DNA of 64,000 bases from Flavobacterium collinsii (GTDB lineage: Bacteria > Bacteroidota > Bacteroidia > Flavobacteriales > Flavobacteriaceae): NCBI RefSeq assembly GCF_902804485.1, contig NZ_CADCST010000067.1:1-64000 (forward strand), in the 5' to 3' direction. Shown in pieces: positions 42,404 to 52,440 of the stretch. The number at the start of each line of letters is the position of its first letter. The stretch's first letter is position 1. Both the position numbers and the translations under genes were made by a program. A model generated the notes under the pieces. The model worked only from the letters and a program-made list of their open reading frames with translations, made no database searches and was not told where the DNA came from.

Positions 42404-44158
42404 ATGAAAAGATATTTAATTCTATTACTATTCACTTTTCAGGGGCTTATGGCTCAAGTTCAATTTGAAGCCAAAGTAAGCAAGAATACGCTTGGAGTAA
42501 ATGAAAGACTCCGTATTGACTTCATCATGAATGTTGATGGAGACAACTTTGACCAGCCCACATTTGATGGTTTTAAAATTGTAGCCGGACCCAGCCAGCA
42601 AATAAGTCAGTCCTGGATTAATGGAAGAAGCTCTTTTCAGAAAATCTACTCATATATTTTACAGCCCAACCAAAAAGGAACTGTAACGATCAAACAGGCC
42701 GCTATCGAATATAATGGTCAGATTTACAAAACAGCACCTTTAAAGATTGTTGTAACCAATGCTGTTGCACAGGAAAGAGATCCAAATGACAGACCGCAGG
42801 GATCCAGTTCTGGCGATGAAATGCTAAATCTTGTAGCCGAAATTTCAAAAACCAACCCATATCTCAATGAACCTATTACAGTTGTGTACAAATTGTATTT
42901 CAATTATATCAACGTAACAGGATTTAAAGAACTTGCAAAACCTAAATACAACGACTTCTGGAATCAGAATATCGACATCAAACAACTGGCTGTTGAGCAG
43001 GGAAGTTATCAGGGACAAAGGTGTTATTATGTCGTCTTAAAAAAGACCATCTTATATCCTCAAAAATCAGGAAGACTTACTATCGAACCACTTTCACTGG
43101 ACATAGGTGTACAACTGCCAACTAACCGTCGTGACATGTTTGGTCAGATGATTGTAAGCGACGACAACAAAGTGGTTTCTGCCGGGGCCAAAACAATCAA
43201 CGTACGTCCTCTACCGGAGTCTACCAAACCTGAAGGTTTTGGTGGTGCTGTGGGTAAATTTAATTTTACGGTTACCCCTTCTAAAACGACCTTGAAGAGC
43301 GGAGAAAGTCTTGACTTGTTTGTGAGTGCATCCGGAAATGGAAACATGAAATTGTTTACTTTGCCAAAACCTGTTGTTCCTAATGCCTTAGAGATGTACG
43401 ATCCGGTTCACGACGAAAAGGTGACCACATCGCTTTCGGGAATGTCCGGAAAAATAAGCGACAAGTATACCATTATTCCGCAATACAAAGGAAAATATGC
43501 GATAAAGCCAATGCAATTTTCTTATTTTGATTTGAGTACCGGTTCATACAAAACAATCACGTCCCAGGAGATCATGATTGATGTTTTAGATGGTCCAATG
43601 CCATCGGCAGCAAATGCCCCTGCACATGCGGCTACAAATGCAATTGCCAAAACAGAACAATTTAAATATATCAAGCCAAAAACAACTTTAGTTTCTATAG
43701 CTAAGGAAGATTTTTACGGTTCTAATCTATATTACACTCTATTGTTCTTGCCTTTCGTTATTCTGCCAATTATCATTCTGGCTAAGAAAAGAAAAGAAGC
43801 AATTGATGGTGACATTACCGGAAACCGAATTAAAATGAACAATAAGCTGGCGAAGAAATATTTATCTGAAGCCAAAAAACAGCTTAACAACAAAGAACCA
43901 TTTTATATTGCCCTGGAAAAAGCAATGCACAATTTCCTAAAAGCGAAACTGCATATCGAAACCTCAGAGATGAGTAAGGATAATATTCGCGAATTGTTAC
44001 TGTCCAGAAGTGCCAACCCGGAATCCGTTCAAAGTTTTATTGATTTGACTGAAAACTGTGAATTTGCAAGATATGCTCCGGCGTCGAGCGCATCAATCCA
44101 GCAGGATTTTGACAAAGCTGTTTTGATCATTTCGGAGTTAGAAAAACAAATTGTTTAA
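42404..44158 (+). CDS. batD: BatD family protein
   Basis: A 584-residue exported membrane protein. The signal peptide ends near GLMAQ (18). A repeated BatD beta-sandwich region (about 20-395) shows FDQPTFDGFKIVAGPSQQ and the SWINGRSSFQKIYSYILQP signature, then a TM segment (about 443-462, LYYTLLFLPFVILPIIILA) and a cytoplasmic helical tail with EKAMHNFLKAKLHIETSEMS and FARYAPASS. This is the full-length BatD of the cluster. Residue positions are estimates. Confidence 0.9.
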   Translation: MKRYLILLLFTFQGLMAQVQFEAKVSKNTLGVNERLRIDFIMNVDGDNFDQPTFDGFKIVAGPSQQISQSWINGRSSFQKIYSYILQPNQKGTVTIKQAAIEYNGQIYKTAPLKIVVTNAVAQERDPNDRPQGSSSGDEMLNLVAEISKTNPYLNEPITVVYKLYFNYINVTGFKELAKPKYNDFWNQNIDIKQLAVEQGSYQGQRCYYVVLKKTILYPQKSGRLTIEPLSLDIGVQLPTNRRDMFGQMIVSDDNKVVSAGAKTINVRPLPESTKPEGFGGAVGKFNFTVTPSKTTLKSGESLDLFVSASGNGNMKLFTLPKPVVPNALEMYDPVHDEKVTTSLSGMSGKISDKYTIIPQYKGKYAIKPMQFSYFDLSTGSYKTITSQEIMIDVLDGPMPSAANAPAHAATNAIAKTEQFKYIKPKTTLVSIAKEDFYGSNLYYTLLFLPFVILPIIILAKKRKEAIDGDITGNRIKMNNKLAKKYLSEAKKQLNNKEPFYIALEKAMHNFLKAKLHIETSEMSKDNIRELLLSRSANPESVQSFIDLTENCEFARYAPASSASIQQDFDKAVLIISELEKQIV

Positions 44159-44217
44159 ACTTAAATAAACTCAAATCCGACACGTTTTAAAAAGCTGTCA
44201 GGTTTAAAAGAAATAAA

Positions 44218-44967
44218 ATGAAAAACATAGTAGTGTACCTTTTTTTATTAATTACCCAGGTTTTCTTTGCTCAGAGCAGCTTCGAAAAGGGAAATGCGTT
44301 GTATCAAAAAGGACAATATCAACAAGCCGTTGATGTTTATGAAAGCATTATCAAAGAAGACAAACAACAATCGGCAGAATTGTATTTTAATCTGGCAAAC
44401 AGTTATTATAAATTAAACAAAGTCGCTCCTTCGATCTATAACTACGAAAAAGCACTGGTATTAAAGCCACATGATCCGGAGACCTTAAACAACTTAAAAT
44501 TTGCCAAGAAACTAACCATTGATGAAATCAAAGAGGTTCCAAAAGTAGGTTTCGCAAAACTGATTCAGAACTTTACCGGTATTTTTAATTACAATACCTG
44601 GGCAATCATTTCCATCGTAATTGCCTTTGCCTTCTTATTGACTTTTATTGGTTATTACTTTTCTCAGCTTACCCTTTCGAAAAGAATTTATTTCATTGGA
44701 ATGTTTGTGCTTTTGGTTGCTTTACTTTTAAGTGTTTCGGCGGGAATGTCTGAAAAAAACCATTTTGACAACGATCGCCCTGCAATTGTTTTTTCCGAAT
44801 TGAGTGAAGTTCGAAGCGAACCGCAAAAAGCAGGTTCTGCCATTCTCTTACTACACGAAGGAGCAAAAGTTTATGTAATGGAAACTGTCGGAAGTTGGAA
44901 AAAAGTCGAACTAACCGACGGAACGGAAGGTTGGATTGATGCTTCAACGATCAAAGAAGTAAAATAA
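44218..44967 (+). CDS. batE: BatE: TPR protein with SH3 domain
   Basis: A 249-residue exported membrane protein closing the Bat cluster. The signal peptide ends near FFAQS, TPR units occupy about 20-95 (QYQQAVDVYESIIKED, ELYFNLANSYYKLNK), two TM segments follow (about 123-143 and 158-175), and a bacterial SH3 domain ends the protein (about 188-249; SEVRSEPQKAGSAILLLHEG, WKKVELTDGTEGWID). TPR plus SH3b is the standard BatE layout. A terminator follows at 44989-45031. Confidence 0.9.
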   Translation: MKNIVVYLFLLITQVFFAQSSFEKGNALYQKGQYQQAVDVYESIIKEDKQQSAELYFNLANSYYKLNKVAPSIYNYEKALVLKPHDPETLNNLKFAKKLTIDEIKEVPKVGFAKLIQNFTGIFNYNTWAIISIVIAFAFLLTFIGYYFSQLTLSKRIYFIGMFVLLVALLLSVSAGMSEKNHFDNDRPAIVFSELSEVRSEPQKAGSAILLLHEGAKVYVMETVGSWKKVELTDGTEGWIDASTIKEVK

Positions 44968-44988
44968 AATTTCTCAAACACTCAAATA

Positions 44989-45031
44989 AAAAATCCCAAA
45001 TACCGATCTTAAAATGGTGCTTGGGATTTTT
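44989..45031. terminator. Bidirectional terminator of the Bat cluster
   Basis: AAAAATCCCAA (44989-44999) pairs perfectly with TTGGGATTTTT (45021-45031). A/T runs lie on both sides. Confidence 0.8.
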
Positions 45032-45137
45032 CATTACATGACCTGGTTACTTATAAATCACACAAATGCTATAAGAAAAATTAGTCTTCAGATTGTTTAA
45101 GCAACAAACCTACTTATATCACTTCTACGATTTACAA

Positions 45138-45716
45138 TCAAAAAGTATATATTTTTAAAGGCGTTACACAGTAATCCAGCTTCACATCTGATTCAAAGAC
45201 ATCTGTAATCTGATTCTCCGCTTCAAAAAAGGAAAGTCCAATTTTGATTGTGTCAGGTTTGCATTCAGCGAGAAACTTATCGTAAAAACCCTTTCCGTAA
45301 CCTACCCGATTTCCAGAAACATCAAAAACTAAAAGCGGCACAAAAACCACCTCAATCGTTTCGGATGGAACCGGCAAACCATTTACAGGTTCCGGAATAT
45401 TATATTCGTTTTTTTTAATTCTGGTATTATCCGTCAACAAAAAATGTGTCATACCCCGAGTTTCAAAATCACTTTTTGAAACTACTATTTCCTTGTCTTT
45501 TCCGGAAAGCAAATGCAGAACATATTCTGTATTGACTTCCCGCTGTTCTTCAATAGGAAGAAAAACATGGTAATAGGTTTTATCCCAGATAGGCAATTGG
45601 ATTAAAGTATTGGCAATAGCCAGACTTTTTTCTTCGATATCATTTTCCGAAAGTTCTTTTCGAAGACTCTTATAGTGTAATCGTAACTCTTTTTTATTCG
45701 TCGGCATGTTCATCAC
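45138..45716 (-). CDS. 5-formyltetrahydrofolate cyclo-ligase
   Basis: Cytosolic enzyme (also called MTHFS/YgfA) that converts 5-formyl-THF to 5,10-methenyl-THF with ATP. The 192-residue protein has KKELRLHYKSLRKEL at the start, the family motif VFVPLLVFDVSGNRVG near 130 and GYGKGFYDKFLAE near 140 that binds phosphate. Length is normal. Its start overlaps the end of the upstream gene by 23 bases, indicating translational coupling. Several ATGs cluster at the start (45716, 45713, 45707); any may be used. Confidence 0.9.
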   Translation of the reverse strand: MMNMPTNKKELRLHYKSLRKELSENDIEEKSLAIANTLIQLPIWDKTYYHVFLPIEEQREVNTEYVLHLLSGKDKEIVVSKSDFETRGMTHFLLTDNTRIKKNEYNIPEPVNGLPVPSETIEVVFVPLLVFDVSGNRVGYGKGFYDKFLAECKPDTIKIGLSFFEAENQITDVFESDVKLDYCVTPLKIYTF

Positions 45717-46674
45717 TGTTTTTAGACATATGGTAAATGGCGTCCCCTTCGTACACGATTGGCGAGTGATTGGCGTTAATCACAAATCCATCATGAGGTG
45801 CTTTTACTTTTTGTTCAAATTTACCAAACGGATCCGTAATAATGGCCAGGATAGTTCCTTTGGTTACAAAACGTCCAATTCTGTTATAATCATGCAGCAG
45901 GCCTGAGCATTTGGCACGCAGCCAAACCGAATTTTTAATATAAATAGAAGGTTCATCCTCTGTTTCCACTAGCTGTTTGGAATCCAGCATCTTTAAATAA
46001 TTCAACAAACGCTTTGCTCCCTTTACCCCTTCATTTGCAACAAAATCATTAATATCCAGCGATTTTCCTCCTTCAAAAAGCAGCATTTTTACATTAGCTT
46101 TTTCACAAGTATTTCGGAAAGAACCGTTGATATTTTTAGAGTATAAAGTAAAAGGCGCGTTAAACACATCGGCAAGTATTTTCAATTCGGGATTGTTCTC
46201 TGTGATCCGAATTTGCGGAGCATTAAAACGACTTGCTCCTCCGGCATGAAAATCAACAGCGTAATCGATAATCGGTAAAATTTCTGCCACAATATGATAA
46301 GCAAAGCGACTTGCTAAAGAACCTTTTTTACTTCCCGGAAACACCCTGTTTAAGTCACGTCCATCAGGAAACTCTCTCGACTTATTTACAAAACCATACA
46401 TATTGATAATGGGAATACAGATAATGGTTCCTCTTGAAGGGCGATTGATTTTTTTACTGATAATCTGTCTGACAACTTCAACACCATTGATCTCGTCACC
46501 ATGAATTCCGGCCGAAAATAAAACAACAGGACCTTCTATTTTTGAACGGCGTACAATAACCGGAATATTAAGTTTTGTAGTGGTATGCAGACGTGCAATT
46601 TCAACGTTTATAGTTTTACTCTCGCCCGGCAAAATTGCTTCGCCAAAAATTATCAGGGGTTTACTATTTTTCAT
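45694..46674 (-). CDS. Succinylglutamate desuccinylase/aspartoacylase-family metallohydrolase
   Basis: A 326-residue zinc-dependent deacylase of the M14/AstE-AspA group. The zinc ligands lie in SAGIHGDEINGVE near residue 57 (His and Glu) and in DFHAGG near 142 (His); DLNRVFPG near 106 binds substrate carboxylate. The C-terminal part (about 240-326) is the small beta domain typical of the family (KCSGLLHDY, KAPHDGFVIN). It overlaps the cyclo-ligase gene. The specific substrate is not known; related Bacteroidota genes often sit near RimK, which is not the case here. Confidence 0.85.
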   Translation of the reverse strand: MKNSKPLIIFGEAILPGESKTINVEIARLHTTTKLNIPVIVRRSKIEGPVVLFSAGIHGDEINGVEVVRQIISKKINRPSRGTIICIPIINMYGFVNKSREFPDGRDLNRVFPGSKKGSLASRFAYHIVAEILPIIDYAVDFHAGGASRFNAPQIRITENNPELKILADVFNAPFTLYSKNINGSFRNTCEKANVKMLLFEGGKSLDINDFVANEGVKGAKRLLNYLKMLDSKQLVETEDEPSIYIKNSVWLRAKCSGLLHDYNRIGRFVTKGTILAIITDPFGKFEQKVKAPHDGFVINANHSPIVYEGDAIYHMSKNSDEHADE

Positions 46675-46719
46675 GTAGAATTATAAAATCTAAATATAGA
46701 AATTATTCTTTTGATTTCG

Positions 46720-46727
46720 TAAATTTG
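46720..46727 (+). promoter_or_regulatory. Possible -7 box of uvrC
   Basis: TAAATTTG matches TAnnTTTG about 80 bases before the uvrC ATG, in a divergent intergenic region. The long leader lowers confidence. Confidence 0.4.
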
Positions 46728-46805
46728 AAACTAAATCAATGTTAAGCTTTTTAAACCTCAAAATGTTTTTAAAAGTATAACATCTATCTTCAGAGACAAA
46801 ACAGA

Positions 46806-48599
46806 ATGCAAAAACCATCCCTAGATCTTCAAATTCTAACCTTGCCTGACAATCCGGGTGTATATCAGTATTATGATAAAGACGGGAAGATTTTATATGT
46901 TGGAAAAGCCAAGAACTTAAAAAAAAGAGTTTCCTCTTATTTCAATAAAATACACGATACTGCCAAAACCAATGTTCTGGTTAAGAAAATTGTCACCATA
47001 AAACACATTGTAGTTCCCACAGAAACCGATGCACTTTTATTGGAAAACAACCTGATTAAAACTCTGCAGCCACGATACAACGTCCTGCTTCGTGACGATA
47101 AAAGTTACCCTTGGCTCTGCATCAAAAAGGAACCCTTTTCGAGAATATTCTATACACGAAAAATGGTCAAAGACGGCTCTGAGTATTTTGGCCCTTACAC
47201 CAGTTTCAAAACAGTACATACCATTCTGGATTTAATCAAAGAATTATATCCTTTACGAACCTGTAATTTCGATTTGAGCCAATCAAATATTGATTCAGGA
47301 AAATTTAAAGTTTGCCTCGAATATCACATTGGCAATTGCAAAGGCCCTTGTGAAGGATTGGAGTCTTTGGAAGATTATCAGCGACAAGTGGATGCTATCC
47401 GCGAAATCTTAAAAGGAAATTTCAAAGAAAGCATGAAAGACTTCAAACGACTCATGACACAATACGCAAAGGATTTACGTTTTGAAGAAGCGCAAAAAAT
47501 AAAAGAAAAAATTGACGTCCTCGAAAATTACCAGTCACGATCGACCATTGTAAATCCGAAGATTACCAATATTGATGTTTTCTCGATTGTTTCAGATGAA
47601 AGTGCAGCTTATGTTAACTTTCTTCAGATTTCACACGGATCGATTATACGTTCGCATACTTTAGAAATCAAGAAAAAACTGGATGAAACAGATGAAGAAT
47701 TATTAGAACTGGCAATTATAGAACTTCGCGAACGTTTTCAATTACTTTCTAAAGAAATCATTGTTCCGTTTGAAATGGATCTGGGCGAGAACATTAAAAC
47801 CACCGTTCCGCAACTGGGAGACAAAAAACAAATACTGGAACTGTCTATTCGAAATGCAAAGTTTTATCGAATTGAACAACTCAAACAGTTACAAATTGTA
47901 GATCCCGACCGACATGCTAACCGAATCATGGCACAAATGCAAAAAGACCTGCGATTGCCTGTTGAACCACGTCATATCGAATGTTTTGACAACTCGAACA
48001 TTCAGGGAACAAATCCGGTAGCAGCCTGTGTTGTTTTTAAAGACGGGAAACCCAGCAAAAAAGACTACCGCCATTTTAACGTTAAAACCGTTGAAGGTCC
48101 TGACGATTTTGCTTCGATGACCGAAATTGTATACCGTCGTTACAAAAGATTATTAGACGAAAATGAGCCTTTACCACAATTAATTATTATTGACGGTGGA
48201 AAAGGACAACTATCTGCGGCATTAAAAAGTATCGACGCCTTAGAACTTCGTGGCAAGATTGCTATCATTGGAATTGCGAAACGTCTTGAGGAATTGTTTT
48301 ACCCAGGAGATTCTATTCCGTTATATCTGGATAAAAAATCAGAAACCTTAAAAGTGATTCAGCAATTGCGAAACGAAGCACATCGATTTGGAATTACCTT
48401 TCACAGAGACAAACGAAGCAAAGCAGCACTTAATTCCTCCGTAGAAAGCATACCCGGCATTGGCGAAAAAACGATGCTCACGTTAATACAACATTTCAAA
48501 AGTGTTAAAAGATTAAAACTCGCGACAGAAAAAGAAATATCTGACGTTGTAGGAGTATCAAAAGCCAAAAAAATTGTCGACTTTTACAAAACCAACTAG
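46806..48599 (+). CDS. uvrC: Excinuclease ABC subunit C
   Basis: The dual-incision nuclease of nucleotide excision repair, 597 residues. The GIY-YIG domain is at 14-95 (PGVYQYYDKDGKILYVGKAK), the UVR motif near 215 (AKDLRFEEAQKIKEKIDVLE), the RNase-H-like C-terminal nuclease spans about 260-520 (HIECFDNSNIQGTNPVAACV, IIDGGKGQLSAAL), and tandem helix-hairpin-helix motifs end the protein (SIPGIGEKTMLTLIQHF). All catalytic regions look intact. The next gene starts 8 bases later. Confidence 0.96.
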   Translation: MQKPSLDLQILTLPDNPGVYQYYDKDGKILYVGKAKNLKKRVSSYFNKIHDTAKTNVLVKKIVTIKHIVVPTETDALLLENNLIKTLQPRYNVLLRDDKSYPWLCIKKEPFSRIFYTRKMVKDGSEYFGPYTSFKTVHTILDLIKELYPLRTCNFDLSQSNIDSGKFKVCLEYHIGNCKGPCEGLESLEDYQRQVDAIREILKGNFKESMKDFKRLMTQYAKDLRFEEAQKIKEKIDVLENYQSRSTIVNPKITNIDVFSIVSDESAAYVNFLQISHGSIIRSHTLEIKKKLDETDEELLELAIIELRERFQLLSKEIIVPFEMDLGENIKTTVPQLGDKKQILELSIRNAKFYRIEQLKQLQIVDPDRHANRIMAQMQKDLRLPVEPRHIECFDNSNIQGTNPVAACVVFKDGKPSKKDYRHFNVKTVEGPDDFASMTEIVYRRYKRLLDENEPLPQLIIIDGGKGQLSAALKSIDALELRGKIAIIGIAKRLEELFYPGDSIPLYLDKKSETLKVIQQLRNEAHRFGITFHRDKRSKAALNSSVESIPGIGEKTMLTLIQHFKSVKRLKLATEKEISDVVGVSKAKKIVDFYKTN

Positions 48600-48607
48600 T
48601 TATCTTC

Positions 48608-50965
48608 ATGCGTATAGATCAACTGCCCCACGAAAATACCATATCGAAAAGTTTTTTTTCTTCACTGGAGAAAGAGCTTTCCAAAGTTGCTCTTTTCTTT
48701 CAGAAAGGAAAAACTCTTTGTATTCTGCAGTTTTCTTTTTCTGTATGTAGTGCAACAGTCTTAATTTTTGCAGTATTACTACTAAATCCACAAAAAACAT
48801 TTTCGCAAGAACAAAAAAAGGATAGCCTAAAAAGACCAAAAATAGGATTGGTTTTAAGCGGTGGAGGAGCCAAAGGATTTGCACATATTGGTGTTTTAAA
48901 AGTTCTGGAAGAAGCCGGAATTAAAATCGACTATATTGGTGGTACCAGTATGGGATCTATAATCGGCGGACTTTATGCTTCCGGTTACAATGCTTCTCAA
49001 ATTGATTCCATTTTCAAGAAAACTAACTTTGACGAACTCATCAACGATTACATACCGCGATCGTCCAAAAACTTCTATGGCAAAAAAAATGACGAGTTAT
49101 ATGCCATTGCATTGCCTTTTAGCAACTTCAGAATCGGGATTCCGGAAGCCCTTTCAAAAGGGATGTACAATTACAATTTGTTAAGCGGTCTTACCCGAAA
49201 TGTACGTCATGTACGTGATTTCAATCAACTTCCGACTCCTTTTTTATGTATCGGAACTAATATTGAAACCGGAGAAGAAGTTTTACTAAACAAAGGAAAT
49301 CTCGTTCAGGCTATGATGGCGAGTTCAGCATTCCCTTCCCTGTTCACCCCTATCGAAATTGATGGAAATTTATTAGTAGATGGAGGCGTAGTCAACAACT
49401 ATCCCATAAAAGAAGTTCGTAATCTGGGTGCTGATATTATTATTGGTGTCGATGTTCAGGACGATCTTATGAATCGTAAAAATCTGAAAAACGCGACCAA
49501 GATACTCGTACAGATTACCAATTTGCAGTCTATCGATAAGATGAAAAATAAAATCAAGGATACCGATGTTTATATCAAACCGGACATTCGGGATTATGGC
49601 GTAATTTCATTTGACAAAGGAGAAGAAATTATCCGAAAAGGAGAAGAAGCCGCTTTTGCAGTCTATGAAAGAATCAAATCTTTAACTGATGAAGCTCATT
49701 TTTATAAAAAACCCAAACTAAAAATCGCCAGTGACACACTGCAAATCAATCAGATAAACAGTGAAAATCTTGAGAATTACACGAAAGAATACATTCGCGG
49801 AAAACTACGTTTTAAACCCGGAAGTACGATTACTTACAATGATCTTAAAACCGGAATCAATAACCTTAATGCTACCCAGAACTTCAGTACCATTTCTTAC
49901 TGCCTGCAACCGGATGACCAACAGGACGACCTTGATATCGTCTTAAAAGAAAATCCTACTCAGACTTTTTTAAAACTTGGTCTGCATTATGACGGACTAT
50001 ATAAAAGTGGAATCCTGCTCAATCTTACCCACAAAAAGACCTTTTTAAAAAATGACGTTACCTCACTTGATGTTATTCTGGGAGATAACTTCAGGTACGA
50101 CTTCAACTATTACATAGAAAACGGTTTTAATATCAGTTTTGGATTCCAGTCACGTTTGAATCAATTTAATCGAAACGTTACCACAAGCATTAATACCTTA
50201 ACGGCACAGAATCCAAATGTAAATCTTATTAATGTTGACTTCTTAGACATTACCAATCAGGCCTATTTTCAAACCATCTTTGTACAAAAATTTTTAATGG
50301 GTGGCGGCTTTGAATACAAATACTTAAAAATAGACTCTCCAACACTTAGCAATACAGTAAATACTATTGAAAAGAGCAGCTATCTTAGTCTTTTTGGTTA
50401 TTTAAAATACGATTCATTCGACAGCAAAAGCTTCCCTCGCTCCGGCTTGTACTTCTCTACCGATTTACAAACCTACTTAGCGTCGTCTGACTATACACAA
50501 CAATTTAAACCGTTCTCGATTGCAAAGGCCGAAATTGCTTTTGTAAAAACGTTCTTCAGAAAGGCTACTTTCAAAATTGACGCCGACGCAGGGTTTAACA
50601 TTGGCAGTGACAGCGTTCCGTTTTTCGACTTTATACTTGGAGGATATGGTTATAGCAAAATCAACAACTTCAATTATTTTTATGGATACGATTTCCTAAG
50701 TATAGCCGGAAACAGCTTTATAAAAACGGGGCTTACACTCGATTATGAAATTTTCAAAAAGAATCACGTAAATCTTTCTGCTAATTTTGCCAACTTGGGA
50801 AATGATATTTTTACGAAGGTCGACTGGATCTCAATGCCAAAATATACAGGATATGCTGTTGGTTATGGACTGGAAACCATCATTGGTCCAATCGAGATCA
50901 AACAATCCTGGTCTCCGGAAATGTCTAAAAGCTTCACCTGGTTTAGTATTGGGTTTTTATTTTAG
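48608..50965 (+). CDS. Patatin-like phospholipase with outer-membrane barrel (PlpD-type)
   Basis: A 785-residue surface/outer-membrane phospholipase. The patatin domain (about 78-280) has SGGGAKGFAHIGVL (oxyanion), Ser114 in GGTSMGS and the partner Asp258 in VDGGVVNNYP. A POTRA-like region (about 350-420) and a BamA/TpsB-type barrel (about 430-785) follow, closing with aromatic strands SWSPEMSKSFTWFSIGFLF. Signal cleavage is expected near residue 66 (TFSQEQ); the long 60-residue leader before it is unusual. The only in-frame ATG is at 48608, 8 bases after uvrC. Confidence 0.88.
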   Translation: MRIDQLPHENTISKSFFSSLEKELSKVALFFQKGKTLCILQFSFSVCSATVLIFAVLLLNPQKTFSQEQKKDSLKRPKIGLVLSGGGAKGFAHIGVLKVLEEAGIKIDYIGGTSMGSIIGGLYASGYNASQIDSIFKKTNFDELINDYIPRSSKNFYGKKNDELYAIALPFSNFRIGIPEALSKGMYNYNLLSGLTRNVRHVRDFNQLPTPFLCIGTNIETGEEVLLNKGNLVQAMMASSAFPSLFTPIEIDGNLLVDGGVVNNYPIKEVRNLGADIIIGVDVQDDLMNRKNLKNATKILVQITNLQSIDKMKNKIKDTDVYIKPDIRDYGVISFDKGEEIIRKGEEAAFAVYERIKSLTDEAHFYKKPKLKIASDTLQINQINSENLENYTKEYIRGKLRFKPGSTITYNDLKTGINNLNATQNFSTISYCLQPDDQQDDLDIVLKENPTQTFLKLGLHYDGLYKSGILLNLTHKKTFLKNDVTSLDVILGDNFRYDFNYYIENGFNISFGFQSRLNQFNRNVTTSINTLTAQNPNVNLINVDFLDITNQAYFQTIFVQKFLMGGGFEYKYLKIDSPTLSNTVNTIEKSSYLSLFGYLKYDSFDSKSFPRSGLYFSTDLQTYLASSDYTQQFKPFSIAKAEIAFVKTFFRKATFKIDADAGFNIGSDSVPFFDFILGGYGYSKINNFNYFYGYDFLSIAGNSFIKTGLTLDYEIFKKNHVNLSANFANLGNDIFTKVDWISMPKYTGYAVGYGLETIIGPIEIKQSWSPEMSKSFTWFSIGFLF

Positions 50966-51282
50966 CAGTAAAGCAAAGAATTGTTCAACAAAATTGTACT
51001 ATTTTTTTGCCCTTTAAAAATTATATCAAAAAAAATTAAAATAAATCATGTTTATAAATGATATAATTTATAATTTTACTCAGCAAAAATTACGACATTT
51101 GTTATAATGAAAACAAAATGGACAGGTTTATTAGAGTATCTTCAATTCCTCATCAAGAGAAATCCTGAGTGAAGCTATCGAATTGAGATAATTGGTCAAT
51201 TTTAAGAAATTGAGCTGGTTATCTGTTCACACAATTCAAATTTTCAAATTATCTAATTTTAAAATTATCTAATAGAAAAGCC
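50966..51282. other. Intergenic stretch before hmgA
   Basis: This 317-base AT-rich gap contains GACATTTG at about 51094-51101 (one base from a -7 box) and, just after it, a 21-codon frame from ATG 51107 to TGA 51172 beginning MKTKWTGLLEYLQF. The last 50 bases repeat AAATTATCTAAT-type words. No larger gene or clear terminator of the patatin gene is visible. Confidence 0.5.
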
Positions 51283-52440
51283 ATGCCATTATATCACAAA
51301 CTTGGAGACTTCCCTCAAAAGAGACACACACAATTCGAAAAACCTAACGGAGGTTTTTATTACGAACAATTATTTGGAACCGAAGGTTTTCATGGACATT
51401 CGTCATTATCATATCACGTACACAGACCTACTCAGGTAAAAGAAATTTTAAATTCTTATTCTGTTGAGCCTAAAATCGCCATCGGAAAAAATATAAAATC
51501 ATTACTCTTTAAAGGTTTTGAATTAAAAGCGGAAAATGATTTTCTGGACAGCCGTAAAGCAATGATGGTCAACAAAGACTGTATCATTGGTTTGGCAGCT
51601 CCTAAAGAATCGCTTCGAAATTATTTTTACAAAAATGCCGATGCCGACGAAATGCTTTTCATTCATAAAGGAAAAGGAAAATTAAGAACCATGTTGGGAA
51701 ACATCCCTTTTGAATATGGAGATTACTTAATTATTCCACGAGGCATTATTTACCAAATAGAATTTGAGACAGAAGAAAACCGACTTTTTTATGTCGAATC
51801 TTACTCTCCTTTTTATACCCCAAAACGTTACAAAAACCAATCGGGTCAACATTTAGAGCATTCGCCATTTTGCGAACGCGATTTTATTTTGCCAAACGAA
51901 TTGGAAACACATGACGAAAAAGGCGATTTTTTAATTAAAATCAAAAAAGAGGGCATGATTCACGAAGTGGTTTACGCCACACATCCATTTGATGTAGTGG
52001 GTTGGGACGGTTACAATTTCCCATACGGATTCTCCATTCATAATTTTGAACCAATAACGGGACGTGTTCACCAACCGCCTCCGGTACACCAAACATTCGA
52101 AACGGCTACTTTTGTCGTTTGTTCTTTCTGCCCAAGACTTTACGATTATCATCCGAAAGCAATTCCGGCACCTTACAATCACAGTAATATAGATTCTGAT
52201 GAAGTTCTATATTATGTAGATGGTGACTTCATGAGCCGTAACAACATTGAGCAGGGTCATATCACTTTACACCCAAAAGGAATTCCACACGGTCCTGCGC
52301 CTGGCGCGATGGAGCGTAGCATTGGTCACACAGAAACACAGGAATTAGCCGTTATGGTTGATACTTTCCGTCCACTTATGGTTACAGAAGAAGCCATGGG
52401 TCTTGATGACGGTCAGTATTACAAATCCTGGACGGAGTAA
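51283..52440 (+). CDS. hmgA: Homogentisate 1,2-dioxygenase
   Basis: Cytosolic iron dioxygenase that opens the ring of homogentisate to maleylacetoacetate, the third step of tyrosine breakdown. At 385 residues it is shorter than the 430-440 of Pseudomonas or human enzymes, as in many Bacteroidota. A cupin-type core with likely iron ligands is visible: YNHSNIDSDEVLYYVDGDF near 300 and HPKGIPHGPAPGAMERSIG near 330, plus YLIIPRGIIY near 150. It precedes hppD, which makes its substrate, by 150 bases. Confidence 0.92.
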   Translation: MPLYHKLGDFPQKRHTQFEKPNGGFYYEQLFGTEGFHGHSSLSYHVHRPTQVKEILNSYSVEPKIAIGKNIKSLLFKGFELKAENDFLDSRKAMMVNKDCIIGLAAPKESLRNYFYKNADADEMLFIHKGKGKLRTMLGNIPFEYGDYLIIPRGIIYQIEFETEENRLFYVESYSPFYTPKRYKNQSGQHLEHSPFCERDFILPNELETHDEKGDFLIKIKKEGMIHEVVYATHPFDVVGWDGYNFPYGFSIHNFEPITGRVHQPPPVHQTFETATFVVCSFCPRLYDYHPKAIPAPYNHSNIDSDEVLYYVDGDFMSRNNIEQGHITLHPKGIPHGPAPGAMERSIGHTETQELAVMVDTFRPLMVTEEAMGLDDGQYYKSWTE

